Part shown: in pieces, positions 50,490-59,001 of the stretch
Layout: each line of letters starts with the position of its first letter
Numbering within the stretch: the first letter of the stretch is position 1
DNA from: Mycobacterium gordonae
GTDB lineage: Bacteria; Actinomycetota; Actinomycetes; Mycobacteriales; Mycobacteriaceae
Direction: 5' to 3'
NCBI RefSeq assembly: GCF_017086405.1
Contig: NZ_CP070973.1
Span: forward strand, 5,984,739 to 6,048,738
DNA length: 64,000 nt
Notes under the pieces: generated by a model
What the model was told of the DNA's origin: nothing
The model's database searches: none
The model's input: the letters and a program-made list of their open reading frames with translations, nothing else
Made by a program: the position numbers and the translations under genes

Positions 50490-51240
50490 TCGTAGGCGTC
50501 CGCCGCGATGCGACACCTGCGCAGCACACTCCTCGCTGGTGGTAGGTGCCGGGCTTCGCCACCGCTTCGTAGATGCGGCTTTCCAGGTGCGCACCGACAG
50601 CGTGAGTCGGCCGGCGACCGCCCTGTTGGGCAACCCCGCACCGATCAGCATCACGATCTCCCGTTCCCGATCGGTGAACGGCAACGGTTCGTTTGCCTGG
50701 CGACGCGCGGGGGTCCACGCACCCGATTCGGCCGGCCAACAGCAGCGCCCTCACATGGGAGTCCGCTATGATGAACGCCATCTGCGGCGCGTCCAAAGAT
50801 CTTGCCGCACTTGAATATCCTGGCTCTGCGAGGGCCACGGCCTCGGCGACGCGTCCCGCGTCGGCGCTGATCGTGACCGGGACCCACGCGACTCGGCGCC
50901 TACGACGGCAGGCAGCTCGGTCAGTACGAGGCTCGTCGACGCGGGCAGTACGGCATCGGGATTGTCGGTCGCATACCAATACACCGTCAGGAAAGCGTCG
51001 ATGTAGCTGCGCGCGTGCGGTGGCGCTGTCAGCGCCGTTCGTCGATGATCCCTTTGTCGCGGGTGGGATCGCCCAACGCCCACAGCATGTTGCTGGCACG
51101 GAGAAACGCCAGCCGGGCGCGCCCCGCATCGGTCAACAAACCGATGTCGATACCGGCCAGGACGGCGTCGGCCGCTTCGCCCCGAGCTATCCACGAAAGC
51201 GCCCGGGGCCGGAACAAGACTTGCTTCGGCACCGGCACCG
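50490..51240 (-). pseudogene. Decayed LuxR-type transcriptional regulator
   Basis: Pieces of a large LuxR-family regulator occur in order but in shifting frames: GLLTDAGRARLAFLRASNMLWALGDP (about 51030-51110), ARSYIDAFLTVYWYATDNPDA (about 50950-51020), VTISADAGRVAEAVALAEPGY to RALLLAGRIG (about 50720-50890), and the HTH FTDREREIVMLIGAGLPNRA (about 50583-50684) followed out of frame by HLESRIYEAVAKPGT. At least four frameshifts separate them, so the gene is dead. In M. tuberculosis related regulators lie in the same interval (Rv0890c/Rv0894). Confidence 0.8.
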
Positions 51241-51387
51241 GCACCGGCTCCGGCCCGGGCCACCATCGGGCCGAGGGTCTGGGCCGGTGGGTTCGGATTC
51301 CCCGGCGTGCGCGACGCCCATTATTCATGCGCACCCTCATCGCCGGGGCGCTCGCCCCGATCTCGCCCTGCACGATCGAGGAACGAG

Positions 51388-52047
51388 CTAAGGCTGCAAT
51401 CGCTCGATCTGACCGTCGATCACCCGAATCCGGTTGTGCAACCGGTTTTCCCGGCCCTGCCAGAACTCCACCACTTCCGGGGCGATCAGGTATCCGCCCC
51501 AATTGGGCGGCACCGGGATCTGCTCGGTATCGGCGAAGCGCGCGGTCACCTCGGCCAGCTGGCCGAGCAACGCCGCGCGCGACGCGACGGGCTGCGACTG
51601 TTGTGACGCCCACGCGCCCAGCTGCGAGCCACGCGGCCGCTTGGACCAGTAGTCCTCGGTGGCCCGCGAGTCGACCTTGCTCACGGCCCCGCGAAGGTGG
51701 ATCTGCCGGCCTAGCAGGTACCAGGGGAAGGTCGCCGACGCGTACGGCGTCACTGCGAGGTCGAGGCCTTTCGCCGAGTCATAGTTGGTGAAGAACGTGA
51801 TCCCCGCCTCGTCAGCGCTCTTGCACAACACCGATCGGCTCACCGGCCTGCCGTCGGCGACGGTCGCTACCACCATGGCGTTCGGTTCGGCGATGCCGGC
51901 CTGCTGCGCGTCGTCAATCCACCTGCGGAGCAACGCAAGCCACCCGTCGGAGAGCCAGTCCGCATCGAGGTCCGCGCTGCCGTCCTTTTCGACGGAACCG
52001 TACTCCACCCGCATCCCAGCCAAGTGCTGCCCATGAGGTTCGGTCAC
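51388..52047 (-). CDS. pdxH: Pyridoxine/pyridoxamine 5'-phosphate oxidase
   Basis: This 219-residue FMN enzyme makes pyridoxal 5'-phosphate from the PNP/PMP forms. Landmarks are AMVVATVADGRPVSRSVLCKS, FFTNYDSAKG, PFxWY-type ASATFPWYLLGRQ and the C-terminal VPPNWGGYLIAPEVVEFWQGRENRLHNR with FMN/PLP contacts. The length is normal. It is divergent from citA (73 bp). In M. tuberculosis pdxH is elsewhere (Rv2607), so its position here differs. Confidence 0.94.
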   Translation of the reverse strand: MTEPHGQHLAGMRVEYGSVEKDGSADLDADWLSDGWLALLRRWIDDAQQAGIAEPNAMVVATVADGRPVSRSVLCKSADEAGITFFTNYDSAKGLDLAVTPYASATFPWYLLGRQIHLRGAVSKVDSRATEDYWSKRPRGSQLGAWASQQSQPVASRAALLGQLAEVTARFADTEQIPVPPNWGGYLIAPEVVEFWQGRENRLHNRIRVIDGQIERLQP

Positions 52048-52120
52048 CGTCCCAACGCTACTCGGCGGCCGTTACCGGCCGGTAGTAACCAGCCCGGACG
52101 GGGGTGCGAGAATTTGCCCC

Positions 52121-53242
52121 ATGACTGTGGTCCCGGAGGATTTTGTCCCAGGCCTGGAAGGCGTTGTGGCCTTCACCACCGAAATCGCCGAACCCGATAA
52201 AGACGGCGGTGCGCTGCGCTACCGCGGCGTCGACATCCAGGATCTGGTGAGCCAGCAGGTGACGTTCGGTGACGTCTGGGCGCTGCTGGTCGACGGCGAG
52301 TTCGGCCGCGGGTTGCCGCCCGCGGAGCCTTTCCCGCTGCCGATTCACACCGGTGACGTCCGGGTCGACGTGCAGGCCGGCCTCGCGATGCTGGCACCCA
52401 TCTGGGGATACCAGCCGCTGCTGGACACCGAGGAAGCCGTCGCGCGCGATCAGCTAGCCCGGGCCTCCGTGATGGCGCTGTCTTATGTCGCACAATCGGC
52501 GCGCGGCATCTATCAGCCGGCCGTCCCACAGCGCGTGATCGACGAATGCTCCACCGTCACAGCTCGTTTCATGACCCGTTGGCAGGGCGAGCCGGACCCC
52601 AGGCATATCGAGGCGATCGACGCCTACTGGGTCTCAGCGGCCGAGCACGGCCTTAACGCGTCGACCTTCACCGCGCGGGTGATCGCGTCGACCGGCGCGG
52701 ATGTGGCCGCGGCGATGTCCGGGGCGATCGGAGCCATGAGCGGCCCCCTGCACGGCGGCGCCCCGGCCCGCGTGCTCCCGATGATCGAAGAGGTGGAACG
52801 CACCGACGACGCCCGCGGTCTGGTCAAAGGCATCCTGGATCGCCGGGAAAAGCTGATGGGCTTCGGTCACCGGGTGTATCGGGCCGAGGACCCCCGGGCG
52901 CGGGTGCTGCGGGCCACCGCCGAGCGGTTGAAAGCGCCCCGGTACGAGGTTGCGGTGGCACTCGAGCAGGCGGCGCTGGCCGAGTTGCGGGAGCGCCGCC
53001 CGGACCGGGCGATCGAGACCAATGTGGAGTTCTGGGCCGCGGTGATTCTGGACTTCGCCGAAGTGCCGGCCAACATGATGCCGGCGATGTTCACCTGCGG
53101 GCGCACCGCCGGATGGTGTGCTCACATCCTCGAGCAGAAGCGGCTGGGCAAGCTGGTGCGCCCGTCAGCCATCTACGTGGGTCCGGGACCGCGCAGCCCG
53201 GAATCCGTCGCGGGCTGGGACCGGGTTCTCACCAACGCCTAG
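52121..53242 (+). CDS. citA: Citrate synthase CitA
   Basis: This 373-residue citrate synthase is shorter than GltA2, like CitA (Rv0889c, same length). Catalytic regions are MSGPLHGGAPARVLPM, GFGHRVYRAEDPRARVL and FTCGRTAGWCAHI near the C terminus. It is more like the 2-methylcitrate/citrate synthases of the short type, so use of propionyl-CoA as well is possible. With gltA2 3 kb away, the region carries two citrate synthases. Confidence 0.94.
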   Translation: MTVVPEDFVPGLEGVVAFTTEIAEPDKDGGALRYRGVDIQDLVSQQVTFGDVWALLVDGEFGRGLPPAEPFPLPIHTGDVRVDVQAGLAMLAPIWGYQPLLDTEEAVARDQLARASVMALSYVAQSARGIYQPAVPQRVIDECSTVTARFMTRWQGEPDPRHIEAIDAYWVSAAEHGLNASTFTARVIASTGADVAAAMSGAIGAMSGPLHGGAPARVLPMIEEVERTDDARGLVKGILDRREKLMGFGHRVYRAEDPRARVLRATAERLKAPRYEVAVALEQAALAELRERRPDRAIETNVEFWAAVILDFAEVPANMMPAMFTCGRTAGWCAHILEQKRLGKLVRPSAIYVGPGPRSPESVAGWDRVLTNA

Positions 53243-53527
53243 GCGAGCCGGCGCCGACGGGAGTCCGCGGGGTCACGGCGAGGCTCCCCGAGCCGCCACT
53301 GCCCTGGCTTTGCCGAGTGCGGATGCGATGCTCCGCACGTGCGCTGCCGCCACGGTCGTGCTGTATCGGGCTACCAGGCCAGAGGATCCGAGCCGCGCAG
53401 CGGGCGATGCCGGCAACTGCAGTAGCAGATCACCTGATCCAAGCATCACTCTCCGTGGCGGACTGCGGCTATCACCTAGTTTGCCGGCCCGAAACCGAGG
53501 AGGGCGAGATGGCCGGGCGAGGCGGGA
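53243..53527. other. Convergent intergenic region
   Basis: About 285 bp lie between citA (plus) and the desaturase-family gene (minus). Open frames here are shadows extending from citA and have no family motifs. I see no clear terminator. Confidence 0.5.
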
Positions 53528-54280
53528 CTACGACACCACCGGCACCGCGGCCGCCACCGGCTTCTTATAAGTGCCGAACAGCTTGTCTCCGTAGGTCATT
53601 ACGACGGACAGGTTCGTGGGCCGCTTTTCGGAGTGATGCAGTTCGTGCCCGGACGCGGCCGGTAGCAGCCAGCGGGGATAGAACGTCATGTCGTAGCCAC
53701 TGTGGGTGATCACCATGGCGGTGGTGTTGGCCACCGCGTATGCGACCACAACCATGGGATGCGCCCCGAACACCAAAGGCGGCACGTACAGACACAGCAT
53801 CACCATCAGGCCCTCGACCGGGTGCACGACGAAGTTGGTCCAGATGGTCAGCGGCGATTGGACCCGGTGGTGCATGTAATGCACTTTCTGGAACACGAAG
53901 CGGCTGCCATGCTCGAGCCGGTGCCACCAATAGGTCAGGAATTCCCCGATCACCATGAAGCACACCAGCTGCGTGACGAATGCGACCAAAGTCGGTGCAG
54001 CGGTGGGCACGTGCGCCACCCACGGATGGAATATCCGGTGCAGGACGAAAAACACGACGGCCGCACCGACATAGGTCGTCATGATCCGCAACCCCAGCTT
54101 GGTCGCCGCCTTGGCCGAGATCCTCTGGTAGACCGCGACGTCGAAGATCGAATACACGACACCGGTCACCAGCACGACCGCGACCACCACGGGCAGGAAA
54201 TACAACGGGAACTCGAAGAAACCGGTGCCCAGATGGGTCAGCATCCAGTCCCAAATCGGCTGTAGTGCAGTGTGATTCAT
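53528..54280 (-). CDS. Sterol desaturase / fatty acid hydroxylase superfamily membrane protein
   Basis: This 250-residue integral membrane diiron protein has the three histidine clusters WWHRLEH, HYMHH and HELHH, plus HSGYD, and about four hydrophobic segments. It would hydroxylate or desaturate a lipid; the substrate is unknown. It starts 10 bp after a TetR gene on the same strand and is probably co-transcribed with and regulated by it. Confidence 0.9.
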   Translation of the reverse strand: MNHTALQPIWDWMLTHLGTGFFEFPLYFLPVVVAVVLVTGVVYSIFDVAVYQRISAKAATKLGLRIMTTYVGAAVVFFVLHRIFHPWVAHVPTAAPTLVAFVTQLVCFMVIGEFLTYWWHRLEHGSRFVFQKVHYMHHRVQSPLTIWTNFVVHPVEGLMVMLCLYVPPLVFGAHPMVVVAYAVANTTAMVITHSGYDMTFYPRWLLPAASGHELHHSEKRPTNLSVVMTYGDKLFGTYKKPVAAAVPVVS

Positions 54281-54290
54281 GGCTTCGTTC

Positions 54291-54923
54291 CTACTCGTGT
54301 CGGGTGTCGGTCAACAGACGGCGGGCGGCGAGTCGCAGTTCGTCAATGCACTGTTCGACGGTGATGTCACCGACTCCGAGCAACGCCAGATCGGCGAAGA
54401 ACACCCGGCCGAGCACCGTCATCGCGGGGTCAAGGGACAGCGAGGCCGGCACGTTGTCGACCGCCCCGCCCAACAGATCCAGGAACATCTGCCGAACGCC
54501 CAGCCGGAACTCGTCGGCGACCGGGCCCTGCGCCAGAACCGAGGCCATGGTCGCCCGCACCATGGGCAGGTCCGATGCGGCCTCCCGGACGACCTGCTCG
54601 ATGGCGACGTCTATCGCGCTGGCCGGCAACGCCGCAGCCGCGACCGCCTGCGGAATGCGTTGCGCTACTTCGTGGCCCCACGCCAGCGCGGCCTCGCACA
54701 CCACATGTTCCTTGGACGCGAAGTAACGGTAGGTCGTCGCCCGGGACACTCCGGCGGTGTTGGCGATCTGCTCCATACCCACAGCCTCGTGGCCATGCTC
54801 ACGGATCAACTGCCGAGCGGCTGCGAGCAGTCGTTCACGCACGTCACGCTGGCGCGCGTCCAGCGTGCGGTGAATCGTCAGCGTCGTTGGGCCCACGAGA
54901 TCGTCCTTCGCCATCGACCGCAT
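54291..54923 (-). CDS. TetR-family regulator of the desaturase-family operon
   Basis: This ~210-residue TetR protein has an HTH in HEAVGMEQIANTAGVSRATTYRYFASKEHVV. Starts at 54923 (MRSMAKDD) or 54914 are possible; the long frame to 54995 would run through the operator repeats. A large inverted repeat lies just upstream (54937-54974), so autoregulation is likely, and the downstream membrane enzyme would be controlled with it. Confidence 0.88.
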   Translation of the reverse strand: MRSMAKDDLVGPTTLTIHRTLDARQRDVRERLLAAARQLIREHGHEAVGMEQIANTAGVSRATTYRYFASKEHVVCEAALAWGHEVAQRIPQAVAAAALPASAIDVAIEQVVREAASDLPMVRATMASVLAQGPVADEFRLGVRQMFLDLLGGAVDNVPASLSLDPAMTVLGRVFFADLALLGVGDITVEQCIDELRLAARRLLTDTRHE

Positions 54924-54974
54924 TGAGACAATTGCCGATACAGCTGTCTCAGCTCCGGGTGAGACGACTGTATC
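54921..54974. promoter_or_regulatory. Operator cluster upstream of a TetR gene
   Basis: GATACAGCTGTCTCA (54937-54951) and TGAGACGACTGTATC (54960-54974) are inverted copies with 13 of 15 bases matching around an 8-bp spacer. A further TGAGACA at about 54924-54930 repeats the half-site. This is a strong candidate TetR operator. Confidence 0.75.
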
Positions 54975-55022
54975 AGCAGCCGTAGCGACGGGCAAGGGCG
55001 ATCACGCAGCGGTCCGCCGAGG

Positions 55023-55364
55023 TCAGATCGTGATCTGGTTGTAGGAGGAACCCCGGATCACCGAGGTGATCGCACGGCCAAAGCGGCGCTCCACCGCACT
55101 GATCAGCTTCATCACTTGGGCCTGATCGGTGCTGTCAGCAGCCACCGCGAAAACCCGCGAAGCGCTGTAGCCGTGCACCACCCGGGTCAACTGGCTGACG
55201 TGCCGGCCGGAAACCGCGACGGAATAGCCGGTAGCCAGCAAGGCCCGCGCGGCGAAGTAGCCGGCGTCCGAACCTGCGTCCATGACCAGAAACAGTTCAG
55301 GGTGAATCGCAGGCTTCGGCGATGTCTCGAACTGGGCTGGTGCGGTGAGCGACATGGCACTCAC
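55023..55364 (-). CDS. SDR-like Rossmann half protein
   Basis: This 113-residue protein resembles the first half of a short-chain dehydrogenase: LFLVMDAGSDAGYFAARALLATGYSVAVSGRHVSQL corresponds to the nucleotide-binding turn, and VAADSTDQAQVMKLISAVERRFG to the next strand-helix pair. It stops before the catalytic Ser-Tyr-Lys region, so it cannot be a normal dehydrogenase. The glycine turn is also altered. It may be a relic, or a small nucleotide-binding protein of unknown role. Confidence 0.65.
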   Translation of the reverse strand: MSAMSLTAPAQFETSPKPAIHPELFLVMDAGSDAGYFAARALLATGYSVAVSGRHVSQLTRVVHGYSASRVFAVAADSTDQAQVMKLISAVERRFGRAITSVIRGSSYNQITI

Positions 55365-55573
55365 CGTAGAAATCGGGGCGGCGGCGCAGAATCCACCGAT
55401 CGGCTAGTCGCGGTGGAGATGGGCATCAACCGATTGGGGGCATCGCCGCTCCTCCGATCGGCCCCGACCGCCTGTCGGGGGGCCCGGTTACGGTTCGCGA
55501 TGAGATTTGACGCCCGGGTCGGTCAATACCTGTGAGCCCGAGCGGGCGGTACCACCAACCTTGAGGAGTGACC

Positions 55574-56026
55574 ATGGCCATCAAAGTCGAACCAGCAGTG
55601 ATCCCGCACCTTGTCGTCGACGATGCCGCTGCCGCAATCGACTTTTACGTCAAAGCGTTCGACGCCGTCGAACTGGCCCGCATACCCGGCCCCGACGGCC
55701 GGCTGATTCACGCCGCGGTGCAGATCAACGGCTCGATGGTGATGCTCAACGACGACTTCCCGGAAATGTGCAACGACCAGTCGATGACCCCGAAATCGCT
55801 GGGCGGCACACCGGTCACCATCCACCTCACCGTCACCGACGTCGAGACCAAGTTCCAGCGAGCACTCGACGCCGGCGCCACCGTCGTGATGCCGTTGGAG
55901 GACCAGTTCTGGGGCGACCGCTACGGCGTGGTCGCCGATCCGTTCGGGCACAACTGGTCCCTGGGCCAACCGGTTCGCGAAGTCAGCATGGAGGAGATCA
56001 AGGAGGCGATGTCGGCGCAGGCCTGA
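55574..56026 (+). CDS. VOC (glyoxalase-fold) protein, Rv0887c-like
   Basis: This 150-residue protein of the PhnB/glyoxalase-like group contains VIPHLVVDDAAAAIDFYVKAFDA, GSMVMLNDDFPE and DRYGVVADPFGHNWSLG. Its length agrees with Rv0887c. ATG 55574 was chosen because GAGGAG sits 5 bp before it; GTG 55568 overlaps that site. It is convergent with fprB (19 bp apart). Function unknown. Confidence 0.9.
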   Translation: MAIKVEPAVIPHLVVDDAAAAIDFYVKAFDAVELARIPGPDGRLIHAAVQINGSMVMLNDDFPEMCNDQSMTPKSLGGTPVTIHLTVTDVETKFQRALDAGATVVMPLEDQFWGDRYGVVADPFGHNWSLGQPVREVSMEEIKEAMSAQA

Positions 56027-56045
56027 CGGCCAGCGGGCATTCGCT

Positions 56046-57740
56046 CTATGCCCACGCGCGCAACCGAGCCAGCAGGCGCCGTCCACGGGACGGCTCCTGC
56101 GGCGCGGTGGCGGCAGCGGCGAGCATGTCCGCGACATCGGTGAACTTGCGGCGGGGACGTCCGTCGGCTCTGCCGCGTGCCACCTCGGCCGCGTCGATGG
56201 CGCGCCACCCCGCCGAGTCGACGACGTCGGGCCGGCGCACTGCCACCAGGTCGGCCAGCGCGCCCGGTCCGACCACCGGGTCGGTCAGTTCGCCGGCGTT
56301 GAAGTCGGCCACCAGCGCCTGCACGGTCTGCAACGAGCACGACTTGTTGGTGCCGATGAAGCCGGTAGGCCCCCGTTTGATCCAGCCCGCGACATAGGCG
56401 CCCGGGACCGGTCGGCCGGTCGCGGGATCGACGACCCTGCCGCCGTCGTTGGGGACGACGGCAGCAGCCTCATCGAAGGGCAGACCGCGAACAGGTTTGC
56501 CGCGGTACCCGATCGACGTGAGCACCAGACCCGCATCGAGTCGACGGAGTTGGCCGGTGGCGGTGACCGAGAACTCGACCCCGGTGACGCGTTGCTCACC
56601 GAGGATGCGTCGAGGCGTCAGCCCGTAGGCCAGCCGGATGCGCGGACGAGACGCCGGCGCCGAGCCGTCGCCGAGCGTGCTCAGAATGTCGAGTTTGTGC
56701 CTGGTCAGCGGATCGGCGACACCGGCCAGATCCGCACCCACCGAGCGCTGGTCCTCGGGATCGAGCACCACGTCGCAAGCACCGGTCAGCCCGATCAGCT
56801 CGGGCAGGGTGAACGCCGAGTGGGCCGGTCCCCGACGAGCCGCGATCACCACCTCGCGGACGCCCGACTTCCGGAATGCCTTCAGCGCCCGGTCGGCGAT
56901 ATCGGTGTGGGCCAGTTCGTCCGGGTCCGCGGTGAGCATCCGCGCCACATCGAGCGCGACGTTGCCGTTGCCGATGACCACCACCCGCTGGTGGCTGAGA
57001 TCAATTGGCAGATCGGTATATTCGGGATGGCCGTTGATCCACGCGACCAGCTCGGTGGCCGTGCCGGTTCCCGGCAGCCCCATCCCCTCCACGTCGAGCC
57101 GGCGGTCATCGGACGCGCCGACGGCATACAGCACCGCGTGGTGGTGATTCAGCAGTTCGGCGTGGCTGACGTGGCGGCCGACTTCGACGTTGAGGTAGAA
57201 GCGGAAGCGGCGATGCCCGGCCACCCGATCGAACAAGCGGGTGACCCGCTTGGTGTGCTGGTGATCGGGCGCCACTCCGGCACGCACCAGGCCGTAGGGC
57301 GTGGGTAGCTTCTCGAAGACGTTGACCCGCACGCCCTCTTGAACCAACAGTTCGTCTGCGGCGTACATCGCCGCCGGGCCCGATCCGACGATGGCGACCG
57401 TCAGCGGCCGGCGCCACGGGCGTACCTGCGCAGCCGGGATCACCGGCGCCAGCTTGGATGTCGGCGGCAACTTCACACCGGCGGGCCGCTCCGGATAGAA
57501 CGACGCGTTGATCTCGACGAACGGCAGTTGGCGGTCGTCCAGTTTGCTGTCGGGGACGATCGCGCCGACCGGGCAGGCACTGACGCAGGCGCCGCAGTCC
57601 ACACAGGCCGCCGGGTCGATGTAGAGCATCTCCGATGTCGCATAGCCCGGCTCGTCCGGTGACGGATGGATGCAATTGACCGGACACGCGAAGACGCAGG
57701 ACCCGTCGTTGCAGCACGACTGTGTTATTACGTGCGGCAT
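56046..57740 (-). CDS. fprB: Ferredoxin-NADP reductase with ferredoxin domain, FprB
   Basis: This 564-residue fusion begins with a bacterial ferredoxin domain: cysteines at 9, 15, 19, 23 and 46, 49, 52, 56 (CVDCGACVSACP). An adrenodoxin-reductase-like part with VAIVGSGPAAMYAADELL (FAD) and VVIGNGNVALDVARML (NADPH) and the C-terminal AGWIKRGPTGFIGTNK follow. It matches FprB (Rv0886). It moves electrons from NADPH through its own ferredoxin domain. It follows the AurF-like gene by 19 bp, suggesting it powers that diiron protein. Confidence 0.94.
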   Translation of the reverse strand: MPHVITQSCCNDGSCVFACPVNCIHPSPDEPGYATSEMLYIDPAACVDCGACVSACPVGAIVPDSKLDDRQLPFVEINASFYPERPAGVKLPPTSKLAPVIPAAQVRPWRRPLTVAIVGSGPAAMYAADELLVQEGVRVNVFEKLPTPYGLVRAGVAPDHQHTKRVTRLFDRVAGHRRFRFYLNVEVGRHVSHAELLNHHHAVLYAVGASDDRRLDVEGMGLPGTGTATELVAWINGHPEYTDLPIDLSHQRVVVIGNGNVALDVARMLTADPDELAHTDIADRALKAFRKSGVREVVIAARRGPAHSAFTLPELIGLTGACDVVLDPEDQRSVGADLAGVADPLTRHKLDILSTLGDGSAPASRPRIRLAYGLTPRRILGEQRVTGVEFSVTATGQLRRLDAGLVLTSIGYRGKPVRGLPFDEAAAVVPNDGGRVVDPATGRPVPGAYVAGWIKRGPTGFIGTNKSCSLQTVQALVADFNAGELTDPVVGPGALADLVAVRRPDVVDSAGWRAIDAAEVARGRADGRPRRKFTDVADMLAAAATAPQEPSRGRRLLARLRAWA

Positions 57741-57759
57741 AAAGGAACTCGCAGACCGA

Positions 57760-58797
57760 TCAGGCAGCCGGCGTGGCGGCCAGGTGCGCGCGCTGCGGCT
57801 CGCTGCGGTAGCGTGACGGCTTCCCGTCGATCTTGCAGATCCGCCACATCAGTCGGGCTGACCGGTTTTCCATCAGGCCGGTGTCGTAAGCCAGCATCCG
57901 GACGTCGGCGAACATGTCGCGCAACCACTTTCGCGACTCCGGCGAGCGGAAGAACAGTTCCTTCTTCACCGAACGCGGAATGTCGAACTCCCGCCAGAAT
58001 GCCTTCGGCGGAATCAGGATCGCGTTGCACAGCGCCCGCATCGTCAGCGGGAAGAACAACGAGGCCCAGAACCGTTGTCGCCGAGTCAAAGTCGGCAACC
58101 GCCGGCGCAGGAACTCGTGGGCGAACGAGATGTGACGGGCTTCTTCGGCCACGTGAATGGCCATCACCCGCTCCATGACCGGGTGCAACGACTTGCCCTC
58201 CCGCAGCACCTGTTTCTGAGTGTGGTCGATCGGCTCCTCACCGGCCAGCACCCCGATGAAGAACGCTACCGGCATTGGGCCGGCCACCAACGGGATCAAC
58301 GGTGAGATCCAACGCAGGCGCCGCGGCATCCCCGGCACATCAGCGCCGACCCGATTCACCATCTCCTGGAACATCATGGTGTGGTTGCACTCTTCGACCG
58401 ATTCGTGCAGGCAGTACCGATATTCCGGGGACCCGTTGGGCACCCAGAAGGTGTAGTTCATCAGCCCGCGGATCAGGATCGACTCGAAGTGCAGACCCAC
58501 TTTGGCGACATTGGCCTGCCGCCACATGCCGATCTTGATCTTCTTGTCCTCGGGCTGCGCCTGGTACCAGGGGTGCCGGCCCAGCGGGTCGGTCGCTGGC
58601 AGGATCCACCGGGGATCGTTGTCGGTAACAGCGAACTCCGGTGACTCCCAATCGATATCGGTGTACGGATTGAAGTTCCGCCGCACCGACCCCTCGGACA
58701 GTGTGGCGAGCATTTCCACGTACTCCGCGTCGTCCCGCACCTCCATGTTGCGGCGCCAACGTCGAACCATGCGCGTCCTGGCATTCGTAGCAACCAT
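57760..58797 (-). CDS. AurF-like diiron oxygenase family protein (Rv0885-like)
   Basis: This 345-residue protein has iron-binding helix motifs ESVEECNHTMMFQEM and AIHVAEEARHISFAHEFL, as in AurF-type N-oxygenases and related ferritin-like diiron enzymes. It resembles Rv0885. Gene order (directly before fprB) suggests that FprB supplies its electrons. The substrate is unknown. Confidence 0.88.
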   Translation of the reverse strand: MVATNARTRMVRRWRRNMEVRDDAEYVEMLATLSEGSVRRNFNPYTDIDWESPEFAVTDNDPRWILPATDPLGRHPWYQAQPEDKKIKIGMWRQANVAKVGLHFESILIRGLMNYTFWVPNGSPEYRYCLHESVEECNHTMMFQEMVNRVGADVPGMPRRLRWISPLIPLVAGPMPVAFFIGVLAGEEPIDHTQKQVLREGKSLHPVMERVMAIHVAEEARHISFAHEFLRRRLPTLTRRQRFWASLFFPLTMRALCNAILIPPKAFWREFDIPRSVKKELFFRSPESRKWLRDMFADVRMLAYDTGLMENRSARLMWRICKIDGKPSRYRSEPQRAHLAATPAA

Positions 58798-59001
58798 CAG
58801 AAGCCTCCCCAGCGAGGTTGAGATCCGGACGAATAAAGAACACGGTACCGCCGGTACTGGGAATTATCCAGATGGGCCGATCCGCTGTGGTCCGCGCCGC
58901 TTCGGGTAGCCAGTGTGTGCTGGCTCACATCGGCGGCCGCGACCAGGCGTTATGCAGACCGCTTGGTTTTCGGTTCACGGCCGCTCACTACCCTGTTCAC
59001 C

